Source: Bacteroidota bacterium | GTDB lineage: Bacteria; Bacteroidota; Bacteroidia; Bacteroidales; Porphyromonadaceae | Length of the DNA: 16,769 nucleotides | Assembly: GCA_023388555.1 (NCBI GenBank) | Contig: JAEWGA010000063.1 | Coordinates: 1 to 16,769, forward strand | Reading direction: 5' to 3' | Shown here: positions 6,776 to 14,465 of the stretch, one piece after another | Layout of the letters: each line of letters opens with the position of its first letter | How positions within the stretch are numbered: the stretch's first letter is position 1 | Notes under the pieces: generated by a model | Told to the model about the DNA's origin: nothing | The model's database searches: none | Seen by the model: the letters and a program-made list of their open reading frames with translations, nothing else | Translations under genes and position numbers: made by a program

Positions 6776-9406
6776 TTAAGCTAACTGTAAGGCTGTTAGT
6801 ACATGTTTTATAGCAGCGGACAAACCATCGGGTTTACGCCCCCCAGCGGTAGCGAAAGCGGGTTGGCCTCCCCCACCGCCTTGAATAAGTTTACCAGCGT
6901 CCTTAACCAACTGTCCGGCATGAGCACCTTGTTGTACCAATTGGTCGCTCAGCATTAAGGTTAATACGCATTTATCGCCCTCGGTACTACCTGCCACAAA
7001 AACGAAGGGGTCCAACACAGCGGCACGTATAGCAAAGGCTAAATCCTTAACCATATCCGACTTTAAGTCCTGAGCTAAGGTAAACACCTTAACGCCATTC
7101 ACTACGGTTGGGTTAGCCAATAGTTGCGTTTTTATTTGCTCCTTTTGGGCATCTTGCAGCTGTTTCAGTTGTTGTTTCAGGCTCTCGTTTTCATCTTGCA
7201 GGCGAGTTACAGCAGCTACCACATTGGGAGCACCTTGCAAAGTGTTTTGAATAGCCAGCAAGGTGTCCTGCTGCTCTTGGGCATAGGCTTCGGCACGTTC
7301 TCCTGTAACCGCCTCTACACGGCGTATGCCAGAAGCTATGGAAGACTCGCTCACGATGCGGAAATAGCCAATCATACCGGTACGGGCGATATGTGTACCA
7401 CCACACAACTCGACCGATGAGCCAAACCGGATAACGCGAACCTCTTCGCCATATTTCTCGCCAAACAGAGCCATTGCGCCCATTTCTTTAGCTTTAGCAA
7501 TAGGTACGGAGCGGTCCTCTTCGCGGGGGTAGTCCTTGCGTATTGCTTCGTTTACCAAATCCTCTACTTTGCGCACCTCTTCTCGGGTCATTTTTTGGAA
7601 GTGGGAGAAGTCGAAACGCAACACCTGCTCGGAAACAAAAGAGCCTTTTTGCTCCACGTGTGTACCCAACACTTTACGAAGAGCTTCGTGGAGCAAGTGG
7701 GTGGCAGTGTGGTTTGCCTCCGTTGCCAACCGCCTTTCGGCATTTATAGTAGCACGGAACGGTTGGTGCGGGTTTGTTGGCATTTTATCCGTTAAATGGA
7801 TAGGCAAGTTATTTTCCCGCACGGTGTCTTGAATTGTAACTACCTCTCCGTTTGTACCCCCCGTTAAGGAGCCTTGGTCGCCTATTTGGCCTCCCATTTC
7901 GGAATAAAAGGGGGTGGTGCTTAACACTAACTGGAAAAAGGTTTTCCCTTTTTTCTTTACTTCCCGGTAGCGGAGTATGCTACACTCGGCATTAGACTCA
8001 TCATAGCCAACGAAGGAGGTATCACCCTCTTTTAGTATCACCCAGTCACTGGCCTCTACGGCGGCGTCCTTTCTGGCCCTTGACTTTTGTTTTTCCATTT
8101 CTTGCGCGAAGCCTTGCAAGTCGGCCTGTAGCCCTTTCTCTCTCAGGATCAGGTCGGTAAGGTCGGCTGGGAAACCATAGGTGTCGTACAACTCAAATAT
8201 TACTTTGCCAGGCATCAGCGTACTTTTGCCAGCGGCGGTTAACTGGTTTATATGATTATCCAGGATGTGGATACCCATCTCCAAAGTGCGTAGGAAAGCC
8301 TCTTCCTCTTGGCGTAACACCTTAGTAATTATTTCTTGCTGGGCTACCAATTCGGGATAGGCTTCCCCCATCGTTTGGACTAGTGTGGGGATAAGCTTAT
8401 ACATAAAAGCTTGTTGCTGCCCTAAGAAGGTATACCCATACCTAACAGCCCGACGCAAGATGCGACGAATAACGTAGCCAGCCTTGGCGTTTGATGGCAG
8501 CTGCCCGTCCGTAATAGAAAAGGCTACGGTACGCACGTGGTCGGCAATTACGCGCATTGCCACACTTGTGGCTTCATCTTGCCCGTAAGGTTTTCCTACG
8601 TGTTGCGCTAAGCTGGATAGTAAAGGAGTGAATACATCGGTGTCGTAGTTTGACTGTTTTCCTTGAAGCGCCATACAAAGCCGCTCGAAGCCCATTCCAG
8701 TGTCTATAACCTGTTTGGGCAGAGGTTCTAACGAGCCATCGGCTTTACGGTTGTACTGCATAAACACCAAGTTCCATATTTCTATAACCTGAGGGTGGTC
8801 TTTATTCACCAGGAGGTGGCCGGGTGTATTCGCTTTTTCTTCGGCACTTCTAAGGTCTATATGAATTTCGGAACAGGGGCCACAGGGACCAGTGTCGCCC
8901 ATTTCCCAAAAGTTGTCGTGCTTGTTACCATTCAGTATTCTCTGGGGAGGAATTACTTCTGCCCAGTAGGCAGCCGCTTCGTTATCGCGCTCCAACCCCT
9001 CGGCTGGTTCCCCCTCAAAAACAGTAACATACAAATTATTGGGATCGATTTTATACACCTCTGTCAGCAGTTCCCATGCCCAATGTATAGCGTCCTTCTT
9101 AAAATAGTCGCCAAAGGACCAGTTGCCCAACATTTCGAACATGGTGTGGTGGTAGGTGTCGTGCCCTACCTCCTCCAAGTCGTTGTGCTTACCACTAACT
9201 CGTAGGCATTTTTGTGCATCGGCCACACGAGAGTACTTAATTGGGGCATTCCCCAGTATGATATCTTTAAACTGGTTCATGCCGGCGTTGGTAAACATCA
9301 GCGTGGGGTCGTCCTTGATAACCATAGGAGCAGAAGGCACAATATGGTGCCCTTTGCTTTTGAAGAACTCCAGGAAAAGGCTCCGAATTTGATTAGATGT
9401 GTACAT
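6776..9406 (-). CDS. alaS: Alanyl-tRNA synthetase
   Basis: An 876-residue cytoplasmic class II synthetase that charges tRNA-Ala, full length for the family. The catalytic core opens with RSLFLEFFKSKGH and PTLMFTNAGMNQFKD (35-48) and includes the HHTMFEMLGNWSFGDYF region (86-102), GDTGPCGPCSE (170-180) and DTGMGFERL (235-243). The editing domain carries the zinc site HTATH (566-570) plus Cys668 and His672 in ELCGGTH. A heptad-like, Gln/Leu/Lys-rich helix (about 705-765) precedes the C-Ala domain, which contains GGGGGQPAFATAGG (843-856). The start is fixed by the standard N-terminus MYTSNQIRSLF. aroB lies 7 nt downstream; a TAACTTTG box lies about 60 nt upstream. Confidence 0.98.
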   Translation of the reverse strand: MYTSNQIRSLFLEFFKSKGHHIVPSAPMVIKDDPTLMFTNAGMNQFKDIILGNAPIKYSRVADAQKCLRVSGKHNDLEEVGHDTYHHTMFEMLGNWSFGDYFKKDAIHWAWELLTEVYKIDPNNLYVTVFEGEPAEGLERDNEAAAYWAEVIPPQRILNGNKHDNFWEMGDTGPCGPCSEIHIDLRSAEEKANTPGHLLVNKDHPQVIEIWNLVFMQYNRKADGSLEPLPKQVIDTGMGFERLCMALQGKQSNYDTDVFTPLLSSLAQHVGKPYGQDEATSVAMRVIADHVRTVAFSITDGQLPSNAKAGYVIRRILRRAVRYGYTFLGQQQAFMYKLIPTLVQTMGEAYPELVAQQEIITKVLRQEEEAFLRTLEMGIHILDNHINQLTAAGKSTLMPGKVIFELYDTYGFPADLTDLILREKGLQADLQGFAQEMEKQKSRARKDAAVEASDWVILKEGDTSFVGYDESNAECSILRYREVKKKGKTFFQLVLSTTPFYSEMGGQIGDQGSLTGGTNGEVVTIQDTVRENNLPIHLTDKMPTNPHQPFRATINAERRLATEANHTATHLLHEALRKVLGTHVEQKGSFVSEQVLRFDFSHFQKMTREEVRKVEDLVNEAIRKDYPREEDRSVPIAKAKEMGAMALFGEKYGEEVRVIRFGSSVELCGGTHIARTGMIGYFRIVSESSIASGIRRVEAVTGERAEAYAQEQQDTLLAIQNTLQGAPNVVAAVTRLQDENESLKQQLKQLQDAQKEQIKTQLLANPTVVNGVKVFTLAQDLKSDMVKDLAFAIRAAVLDPFVFVAGSTEGDKCVLTLMLSDQLVQQGAHAGQLVKDAGKLIQGGGGGQPAFATAGGRKPDGLSAAIKHVLTALQLA

Positions 9407-9467
9407 TATAATGTATGGATTTTGTATCGTATGTATTCTATGCCCAAAACAAGGGTACTAAACCCCA

Positions 9468-9475
9468 CAAAGTTA
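9468..9475 (-). promoter_or_regulatory. Putative -7 promoter element for alaS-aroB
   Basis: The minus strand reads TAACTTTG, a match to TAnnTTTG. A TTTC sits about 20 bp upstream where TTTG would be expected, so the -33 match is imperfect. Transcription would begin near 9461, giving a leader of about 55 nt. It lies in the 123-bp gap between the NUDIX gene and alaS. Confidence 0.5.
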
Positions 9476-9505
9476 ACACTTTTACAAGAGGTACTGAAAC
9501 CTGCG

Positions 9506-9523
9506 CTGCCTTGCAAAAGGCAG
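9506..9523 (-). terminator. Hairpin just past the NUDIX gene, possible weak terminator
   Basis: A perfect 7-bp stem, CTGCCTT (9506-9512) and AAGGCAG (9517-9523), encloses a 4-nt loop. It starts 6 nt after the NUDIX stop codon and precedes the alaS promoter box. No T-run follows on the minus strand, so it is not a canonical intrinsic terminator; it may pause polymerase or protect the holA-NUDIX mRNA end. Confidence 0.35.
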
Positions 9524-9529
9524 AACGGA

Positions 9530-10090
9530 TTATTGTGCTGTAACCTCCTTGTTACCGAGAGGCAACTCCGCACAAAAACGGGAAACAGCTTGCCGTATTG
9601 ATGAGAGGCCAAATGCCTCGGGATTTACTTTATCCAACGGAACAGATTTAAGTTCCTGCACATCGTCGTACCCTTTACCAGCATAAACATTTACGTTTGG
9701 CACCCTTAGCAGGTAAAACATGTCCAGCGTATGAACTTCAAAAGCGCTATACAGGTATAGGTTAGGCAACGAAAACAGGTACTGCAATTCCAGTCCTGGG
9801 CCCTGCTCCAAATGCACCTCTTCTTGTAGTTCCCGCCAGGCTGCCCCTTCGGCAGTTTCGCCCATATCCACAAAACCGCCAGGCAGGTCGTAAGTTCCTT
9901 GAGCAGGCTCTTTTCCCCTAACAGAGACCAACAAGTTGCTATGGTCCACAACAAAAACTGCGGTAGCCGCCGACGGGTTAAAGTAATAAACAAAACCGCA
10001 AGCAGTGCATCGTTTAGCTTTAAAATTATGCTCCTTAAAAGCCAAAGCACCACAACGGGGACAGTAACGAAAAGAGGATAACGGATGCAT
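9530..10090 (-). CDS. NUDIX hydrolase with N-terminal zinc ribbon
   Basis: A 186-residue protein predicted to hydrolyse a nucleoside diphosphate linked to another group. Residues 10-31 form a zinc ribbon, CPRCG (10-14) and CTACG (28-32), similar in layout to that of NAD+ pyrophosphatase NudC. The NUDIX domain follows from about residue 40, with the box beginning GFVDMGE (72-78) and continuing REL.EEV.L (86-94). The metal-binding residues Glu87, Glu90 and Glu91 are present; the usual glycine near the end of the box is His93. Substrate is not assignable: the protein is shorter than NudC and I do not see a convincing NudC SQPWPFPxS-type motif. It begins 5 nt after the holA stop and ends in front of a hairpin, so it belongs to the holA transcript. 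Confidence 0.87.
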   Translation of the reverse strand: MHPLSSFRYCPRCGALAFKEHNFKAKRCTACGFVYYFNPSAATAVFVVDHSNLLVSVRGKEPAQGTYDLPGGFVDMGETAEGAAWRELQEEVHLEQGPGLELQYLFSLPNLYLYSAFEVHTLDMFYLLRVPNVNVYAGKGYDDVQELKSVPLDKVNPEAFGLSSIRQAVSRFCAELPLGNKEVTAQ

Positions 10091-10095
10091 GTGTA

Positions 10096-11115
10096 TTAGT
10101 GAAGAATGAAAAACATTAAATCGCGAAGTATTGCACCAGGGTCGGGGTTGCCCCCATACAATCCCTTGCTACGGGCATCGCACCTCCTAAGGTAAGCAAC
10201 AATTAAGCGCACCTTCCCTTGGCTGTAGTTGCGCAACCCCAACTTGTAGTTTGTTGTTTGGTAGGTATTGCGCAAATCCAATACCTTCATAATACCCTCT
10301 TCGCTTTTGTTGGGCGACCTTAGCACACACAACAACATTGAAAAGTAATTAAACAGCATACTCAGTGTGGTTGGCAGCGGCACTTTCTTTTGCTCGGCAA
10401 TCAGGTTATAGGTAATCTTCATGGCCTCTGCCTCGTTCTTCATTGCTAATGCTCGTAACAATTCGAAGTTATTATACACCTTACTCACCGTGGTATAGCG
10501 TGTGATATCTTCATCTATCAACACACGTTTCGAAGCATCTGGCACTAAACTCAGCTTCTCCACCTCTTTTTCTATGCGTTGCAGGTTGCTACCTATGTTC
10601 TCTATTAGCAACTGTACTGCTGCTCCGTTCAGCCTAAGCCCGTACTCTTGCGCTATCATCTCTATATACCCAGGCAGCTGCCGTTCATAAAGACTCTTAC
10701 ACTCCACAAAGATGTAATCCTTTTTTACGGCGGCAACAAACTTGGACCTTGCATCGGGCATCTTCCCTTTATAACACAACACCAAGATGGTTGTTGATAC
10801 AGGAAAGTCTATAAGGTTTTTCAGCTCCTCGGCCCGTGCCAAAGCTTGTGCTTCCCTTACCACAACAATATTATACTGGCTCATCATGGGGTATTTTCGG
10901 GAAACTGCCAACACCTCTTCCACAGTGGTATCTAAGCCGTAAAACTGACGGAGGTTAAAGTCCTTTTGCTCCTCTTCTAAATAGGTATTTATAATTTTCT
11001 TTTCTATCCTATCAATAAAATAATCTTCGTCGCCAGCCAGGATGTACACCATTGCTGGCGGATTATTCTTTCTGATTAGTTTAATAGCGTCTGCTGGGTT
11101 GGGTATTGTTGCCAT
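10096..11115 (-). CDS. holA: DNA polymerase III, delta subunit
   Basis: A 339-residue protein of typical length for the delta subunit of the replicative clamp loader, which opens the beta sliding clamp. Domain I shows the family pattern: VYILAGDEDYFIDRIEKKI (23-41), then KYPMMSQYNIVVVREAQ (74-90), the segment corresponding to the clamp-contacting region. A middle helical part includes IGSNLQRIEKEVEKL (near 175-190), a hallmark of the family, followed by a C-terminal helical collar domain. No Walker A motif is present, as expected for delta, which does not hydrolyse ATP. It is the first gene of the leftward block and is followed closely by the NUDIX hydrolase. A TATATTTG box lies upstream. Confidence 0.92.
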   Translation of the reverse strand: MATIPNPADAIKLIRKNNPPAMVYILAGDEDYFIDRIEKKIINTYLEEEQKDFNLRQFYGLDTTVEEVLAVSRKYPMMSQYNIVVVREAQALARAEELKNLIDFPVSTTILVLCYKGKMPDARSKFVAAVKKDYIFVECKSLYERQLPGYIEMIAQEYGLRLNGAAVQLLIENIGSNLQRIEKEVEKLSLVPDASKRVLIDEDITRYTTVSKVYNNFELLRALAMKNEAEAMKITYNLIAEQKKVPLPTTLSMLFNYFSMLLCVLRSPNKSEEGIMKVLDLRNTYQTTNYKLGLRNYSQGKVRLIVAYLRRCDARSKGLYGGNPDPGAILRDLMFFILH

Positions 11116-11385
11116 AAGGAGTGCTATGCGTTGCTTTTTAAGCTATTTGAATTGTATTGGGGCCAAAGAACCCTGCCTTACAAATATACAAGGAAAGCAC
11201 AACACCTTTACGCCTGAAACACAACATACAGAAAAGAACGCCCCCCTCTCTACCCCGTTTTTGAAACAAAAATTGCACTCATAGCTACTTGCTATGCATT
11301 TATTCCACCAATTATCACTATCTTGCATACAGAAACGCCCTACTTTTTAGGGTAATGGTAGTACTTTAAAATTCCTGTACTTATT
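11116..11385. other. Divergent intergenic region between holA and pepD
   Basis: This 270-bp segment separates the leftward and rightward gene blocks and must hold promoters for both. The leftward side has a TAnnTTTG box at 11181-11188. On the rightward side I see only imperfect boxes, such as TATCTTGC at 11319-11326, with no well-spaced TTG. A 6-bp hairpin, CATAGC/GCTATG (11280-11285 and 11291-11296), and a 5-bp hairpin, CCCTA/TAGGG (11338-11342 and 11348-11352), are present; neither is followed by a T-run. I see no convincing gene in it. Confidence 0.6.
11181..11188 (-). promoter_or_regulatory. Putative -7 promoter element for holA-NUDIX
   Basis: The minus strand reads TATATTTG, matching TAnnTTTG. 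A start near 11174 would give a leader of about 58 nt. No TTG occurs 19-21 bp upstream (the nearest is 11 bp away), so confidence is moderate. Confidence 0.42.
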
Positions 11386-12840
11386 ATGGAAACACTTCAA
11401 CCTCAAATCCTATTCCGCTACTTCAATGAAATCACCAAAATTCCTCGCCCTTCCAAAAAGGAAGAGAAGGTTATTGCTTACTTAGAAAAATTTGCTGCCG
11501 ACCATAACTTACCCTATAAGAAGGACAAGGTGGGCAATATGGTTATATCCAAACCTGCTACCCCAGGATACGAAAACCGTAAATCCATAGCGCTCCAAGC
11601 CCATATGGATATGGTTTGCGAAAAAAATAGCGACGTAACTTTCAACTTCGACACCGACCCTATCCAAACAAAAATAGAAGATGGCTGGCTAATGGCAAAA
11701 GGGACAACCCTTGGTGCCGATAATGGTATTGGCGTAGCCGCCGCTTTGGCTGTCCTTGCATCTGACGACCTTAAACATGGGCCTATAGAAGCCTTCTTCA
11801 CAGTGGACGAAGAAACCGGTATGACCGGTGCAATGAACATAGAAGAGAATTTCATACAGTCCGACATCCTGCTGAACCTTGACAGTGAAGACGAAGGAGA
11901 AATATTTATTGGCTGTGCTGGCGGAATGGGTACCTTTGCAGAATTCTCTTACCAACCAGCCTATGCCGACCCCACCCTCGTATACCTACAAGTAAATGTT
12001 AAGGGGCTTCGTGGCGGCCACTCCGGTGGCGACATTCATGTTGGCCTGGGCAATGCCAACAAAATTTTAGCCCGTTACCTTTACAACCTGGACCACGTTG
12101 TGGACGAATGGACCCTTGCACAAATAACAGGCGGAAACCTACACAATGCCATTCCGCGCGAAGCTTGTGCTGTAATAGGTATACCCTCTTCGCAAAGAGA
12201 AGAAGTGGCTCGTTATACCAACGAGTTTGCAGCCGACATCCGGAACGAACTACACAAAGTAGACCCCGAGGTAGAGGTTACCATAGGAACTACCGAAAAG
12301 CCCGAGTTGGCTATTGATGAATACACCAAGCACAACCTTATTGCTGCCCTTGTTGCCTGCCCCCACGGTGTACAAGGTATGAGCCACGAAATAGAAGGAC
12401 TGGTAGAGACATCCACAAACCTTGCCTCTATTAAAATGAAAGAGAACTATACCATCCTAATTGAAACAAGCCAACGCAGCTCCACCGAGTCGTTAAAAAG
12501 AGCTATTGGGGATACCGTTACTGCTGTATTTGACCTTGCTGGTGCCTACACCTACGAGCGCGATGGATACCCCGGATGGGCTCCCGACATGAATTCGGAA
12601 ATACTGAAAGTGGCAACTCAAAGCTACAAAGACATTTTTGGCAAAGAGCCCAAAGTAAAAGCTATTCACGCAGGGTTAGAGTGTGGTTTGTTCAAGAAAA
12701 AATACCCACACTTAGATATGATTTCTTTTGGACCAACCATGCGCGATGTACACTCCCCTCGCGAACGGCTCGAAATTGCAACAGTAGAAATGTGGTGGAA
12801 ACACTTAGTTGACGTACTTGAGAAAGCACCTCAAAAATAA
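11386..12840 (+). CDS. pepD: PepD, aminoacyl-histidine dipeptidase (M20C family)
   Basis: A 484-residue dinuclear zinc peptidase that hydrolyses dipeptides such as Xaa-His (carnosinase-like), probably in the cytoplasm; there is no signal peptide. Residues expected for the M20 metal centre are visible: His73 and Asp75 in QAHMDM, Asp112 in GADNGIG, the general base Glu142 and ligand Glu143 in DEETG, Asp166 in NLDSED, and His456 in VHSPRE. The lid/dimerisation domain begins near residue 200 and includes GLRGGHSGGDIHVG (207-220). The length matches PepD rather than the shorter PepT or ArgE relatives. It is the first gene of the rightward block; the next start is 6 nt beyond its stop. The clear N-terminus METLQPQILFRYF supports the ATG chosen. 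Confidence 0.94.
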   Translation: METLQPQILFRYFNEITKIPRPSKKEEKVIAYLEKFAADHNLPYKKDKVGNMVISKPATPGYENRKSIALQAHMDMVCEKNSDVTFNFDTDPIQTKIEDGWLMAKGTTLGADNGIGVAAALAVLASDDLKHGPIEAFFTVDEETGMTGAMNIEENFIQSDILLNLDSEDEGEIFIGCAGGMGTFAEFSYQPAYADPTLVYLQVNVKGLRGGHSGGDIHVGLGNANKILARYLYNLDHVVDEWTLAQITGGNLHNAIPREACAVIGIPSSQREEVARYTNEFAADIRNELHKVDPEVEVTIGTTEKPELAIDEYTKHNLIAALVACPHGVQGMSHEIEGLVETSTNLASIKMKENYTILIETSQRSSTESLKRAIGDTVTAVFDLAGAYTYERDGYPGWAPDMNSEILKVATQSYKDIFGKEPKVKAIHAGLECGLFKKKYPHLDMISFGPTMRDVHSPRERLEIATVEMWWKHLVDVLEKAPQK

Positions 12841-12846
12841 ACCGGT

Positions 12847-13968
12847 GTGAACACCAAGTCTTTCTGGCCTAATACCACTAAGACGCCTTCTTCAAGAGTC
12901 TGGAGAGCAGCCTTAAAAGGGTTTCTCTTCGGACTCTTATTTTTTTACCATGTCCCTTACGGCATTGCTCGGGACAGCATTAAAATTGTTGCTTACAATG
13001 TAGAAAACCTCTTCGACACTATTCCTGCACAAGAACATAACGACCAAGAGTTTTCACCCGGAGGAGTTAAACATTGGAACAAGCAACGCTACTACACAAA
13101 AATCCGAAAAATAGCACGTGTATTAACAGATATAGGGCAATGGTCCTACCCCGACCTAATAGGGCTATGCGAAATAGAAGGCGACTCCGTAGTGCGTCAC
13201 CTATCGCGTGCCCCTGGCCTACGAGGTGGGAGTTACGAATATGCGGTATCTTCGGGCCGTGATGCCCGCGGTATTGAGGTAGCACTGCTGTGGAATTCGC
13301 GCCAGTTTGCCCTTATTTCGCAAAAAGAAATCCCCACCTATATTACAGGAAGTCTGCCCCCGTGGTATGCTCCTACCGATACGCTGGCTTTCCACACACA
13401 AGGGTATGCCGGGCGTAATGTTCTATGGGTAACACTTGCTCGCTACTCCGACCACACCCGCTGGCACGTATTTGTAGTTCACGCCCCTTCGCGCCGTAAT
13501 GGAATTAAACAAACCAACCCCAACAGAATTCAACTGTGCCAACGGGTACGGAGTGCTACCGACTCTATTAGGGCTAACACCCCCAACGACTACATTGTAA
13601 TTATGGGCGACTTTAACGACAACCCCAACTCGCCCTCTCTCCTCACAGGCTTACAAGCAACCCTGCTCCAACACTACAACAGCTCCTCGCCGCCGGTACT
13701 CGTAAACATATCGCCACTACCTACCGCAACCCAAGGGTCGCACCTTTTCCGTGGGCGCTATTGGATGCCCGACCAAATCATACTCTCGCATCACTTCTTC
13801 CGCAACCGCATACCCGAGCAGTACCCCAAGCTACACATTTTCACCCCCAAATACCTTTGGGAACCCTCTGCACGCCTTCGCAAACGCCCTAAGCGCACAT
13901 ATCGTGGTAACTTTTACAGCTCGGGGTATTCGGACCACTTCCCTGTTTACACCACCCTTTACTTATAA
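12847..13968 (+). CDS. Secreted endonuclease/exonuclease/phosphatase-fold protein
   Basis: A 373-residue protein of the EEP (DNase I-like) fold, a family of metal-dependent phosphodiesterases and phosphatases. It starts with GTG at 12847; no in-frame ATG occurs until well inside the domain. The N-terminus is basic (to about 20), hydrophobic (about 22-38) and ends in GIARDS, a plausible signal peptidase I site after Ala41, so export to the periplasm or outside is likely. Fold motifs are YNVENLFDT (50-58; Asn51), CEIEGD (108-113; metal-binding Glu109), VVHAPSRRNG (210-219; His212), GDFNDNP (254-260; Asp255 and Asn257), Asp309 and SDHFPVY (362-368; Asp363 and His364). All catalytic positions I can recognise are present. 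Whether it cuts nucleic acid, phospholipid or another phosphoester is open. It sits 6 nt after pepD and 3 nt before rlmH. Confidence 0.85.
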   Translation: MNTKSFWPNTTKTPSSRVWRAALKGFLFGLLFFYHVPYGIARDSIKIVAYNVENLFDTIPAQEHNDQEFSPGGVKHWNKQRYYTKIRKIARVLTDIGQWSYPDLIGLCEIEGDSVVRHLSRAPGLRGGSYEYAVSSGRDARGIEVALLWNSRQFALISQKEIPTYITGSLPPWYAPTDTLAFHTQGYAGRNVLWVTLARYSDHTRWHVFVVHAPSRRNGIKQTNPNRIQLCQRVRSATDSIRANTPNDYIVIMGDFNDNPNSPSLLTGLQATLLQHYNSSSPPVLVNISPLPTATQGSHLFRGRYWMPDQIILSHHFFRNRIPEQYPKLHIFTPKYLWEPSARLRKRPKRTYRGNFYSSGYSDHFPVYTTLYL

Positions 13969-13971
13969 CCT

Positions 13972-14448
13972 ATGCAAAGTATACAAATCCTTTTGGTAGG
14001 TAAAACGGACTCCGCCCCATTGCAATCGTTAATAGCACAGTACCTCAAACGCCTTAACAGGTTCGTTACTGCCGAAATAGTAGAAATCCCCGACCTCAAA
14101 AACACCAAAGCCATCAGCGCCAAGGAGCAGAAGGAAAAAGAGGGGCAACTAATACTCGCCCATATTTCCCCCTCGGACTACATTGTATTGCTCGACGAAC
14201 GCGGAAAAGAGTTCACCTCCCTAAACTTTGCCAACTACCTAAACCATAAGCAACAAGTTGTAGCTCGCCGTTTGGTATTTGTTGTAGGGGGGCCATACGG
14301 CTTTTCTGCTGCTGTTTATAACCGTGCTACCGAACAGGTTTCGCTTAGTAAAATGACGTTTTCGCACCAAATGGTTCGCCTCTTCCTGGTAGAGCAAATC
14401 TACCGTGCCTTCACTATTCTAACACATCACCCGTACCACCACGAATAA
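13972..14448 (+). CDS. rlmH: RlmH, 23S rRNA (pseudouridine1915-N3)-methyltransferase
   Basis: A 158-residue SPOUT methyltransferase, normal size for RlmH, which methylates pseudouridine 1915 in helix 69 of 23S rRNA on the assembled 70S ribosome. Signature segments are ISAKEQKEKEG (48-58), DYIVLLDERGKEFTS (69-83), the SAM-binding loop VVGGPYGF (104-111), SLSKMTFSHQMVRLFLVEQI region (124-143) and the C-terminal HHPYHHE, equivalent to the conserved HPYHK end. It starts 3 nt after the stop of the EEP gene. It is the second RNA methyltransferase in the window, from a different SPOUT branch than the TrmH-family gene near base 3000. Confidence 0.96.
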   Translation: MQSIQILLVGKTDSAPLQSLIAQYLKRLNRFVTAEIVEIPDLKNTKAISAKEQKEKEGQLILAHISPSDYIVLLDERGKEFTSLNFANYLNHKQQVVARRLVFVVGGPYGFSAAVYNRATEQVSLSKMTFSHQMVRLFLVEQIYRAFTILTHHPYHHE

Positions 14449-14465
14449 CCCCATATTTATTTGTT

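Noticed and set aside
7124..7832. Several 60-98 codon plus-strand ORFs opposite alaS
   Set aside because: All are antisense to the editing and C-terminal domains of alaS, overlap one another in different frames and show no motifs.
8795..9205. 136-codon plus-strand ORF opposite alaS
   Set aside because: It lies wholly antisense to a well-conserved part of alaS and resembles no family; it is a composition effect of the complementary strand.
9212..9601. 129-codon plus-strand ORF across the alaS start and its upstream gap
   Set aside because: It spans the alaS 5' end, the alaS promoter box and the NUDIX hairpin on the opposite strand, and has no recognisable domain.
11042..11328. Small ORFs on both strands in the holA-pepD gap
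   Set aside because: They are short, overlap the likely promoter region and the holA start, and have no conserved features.
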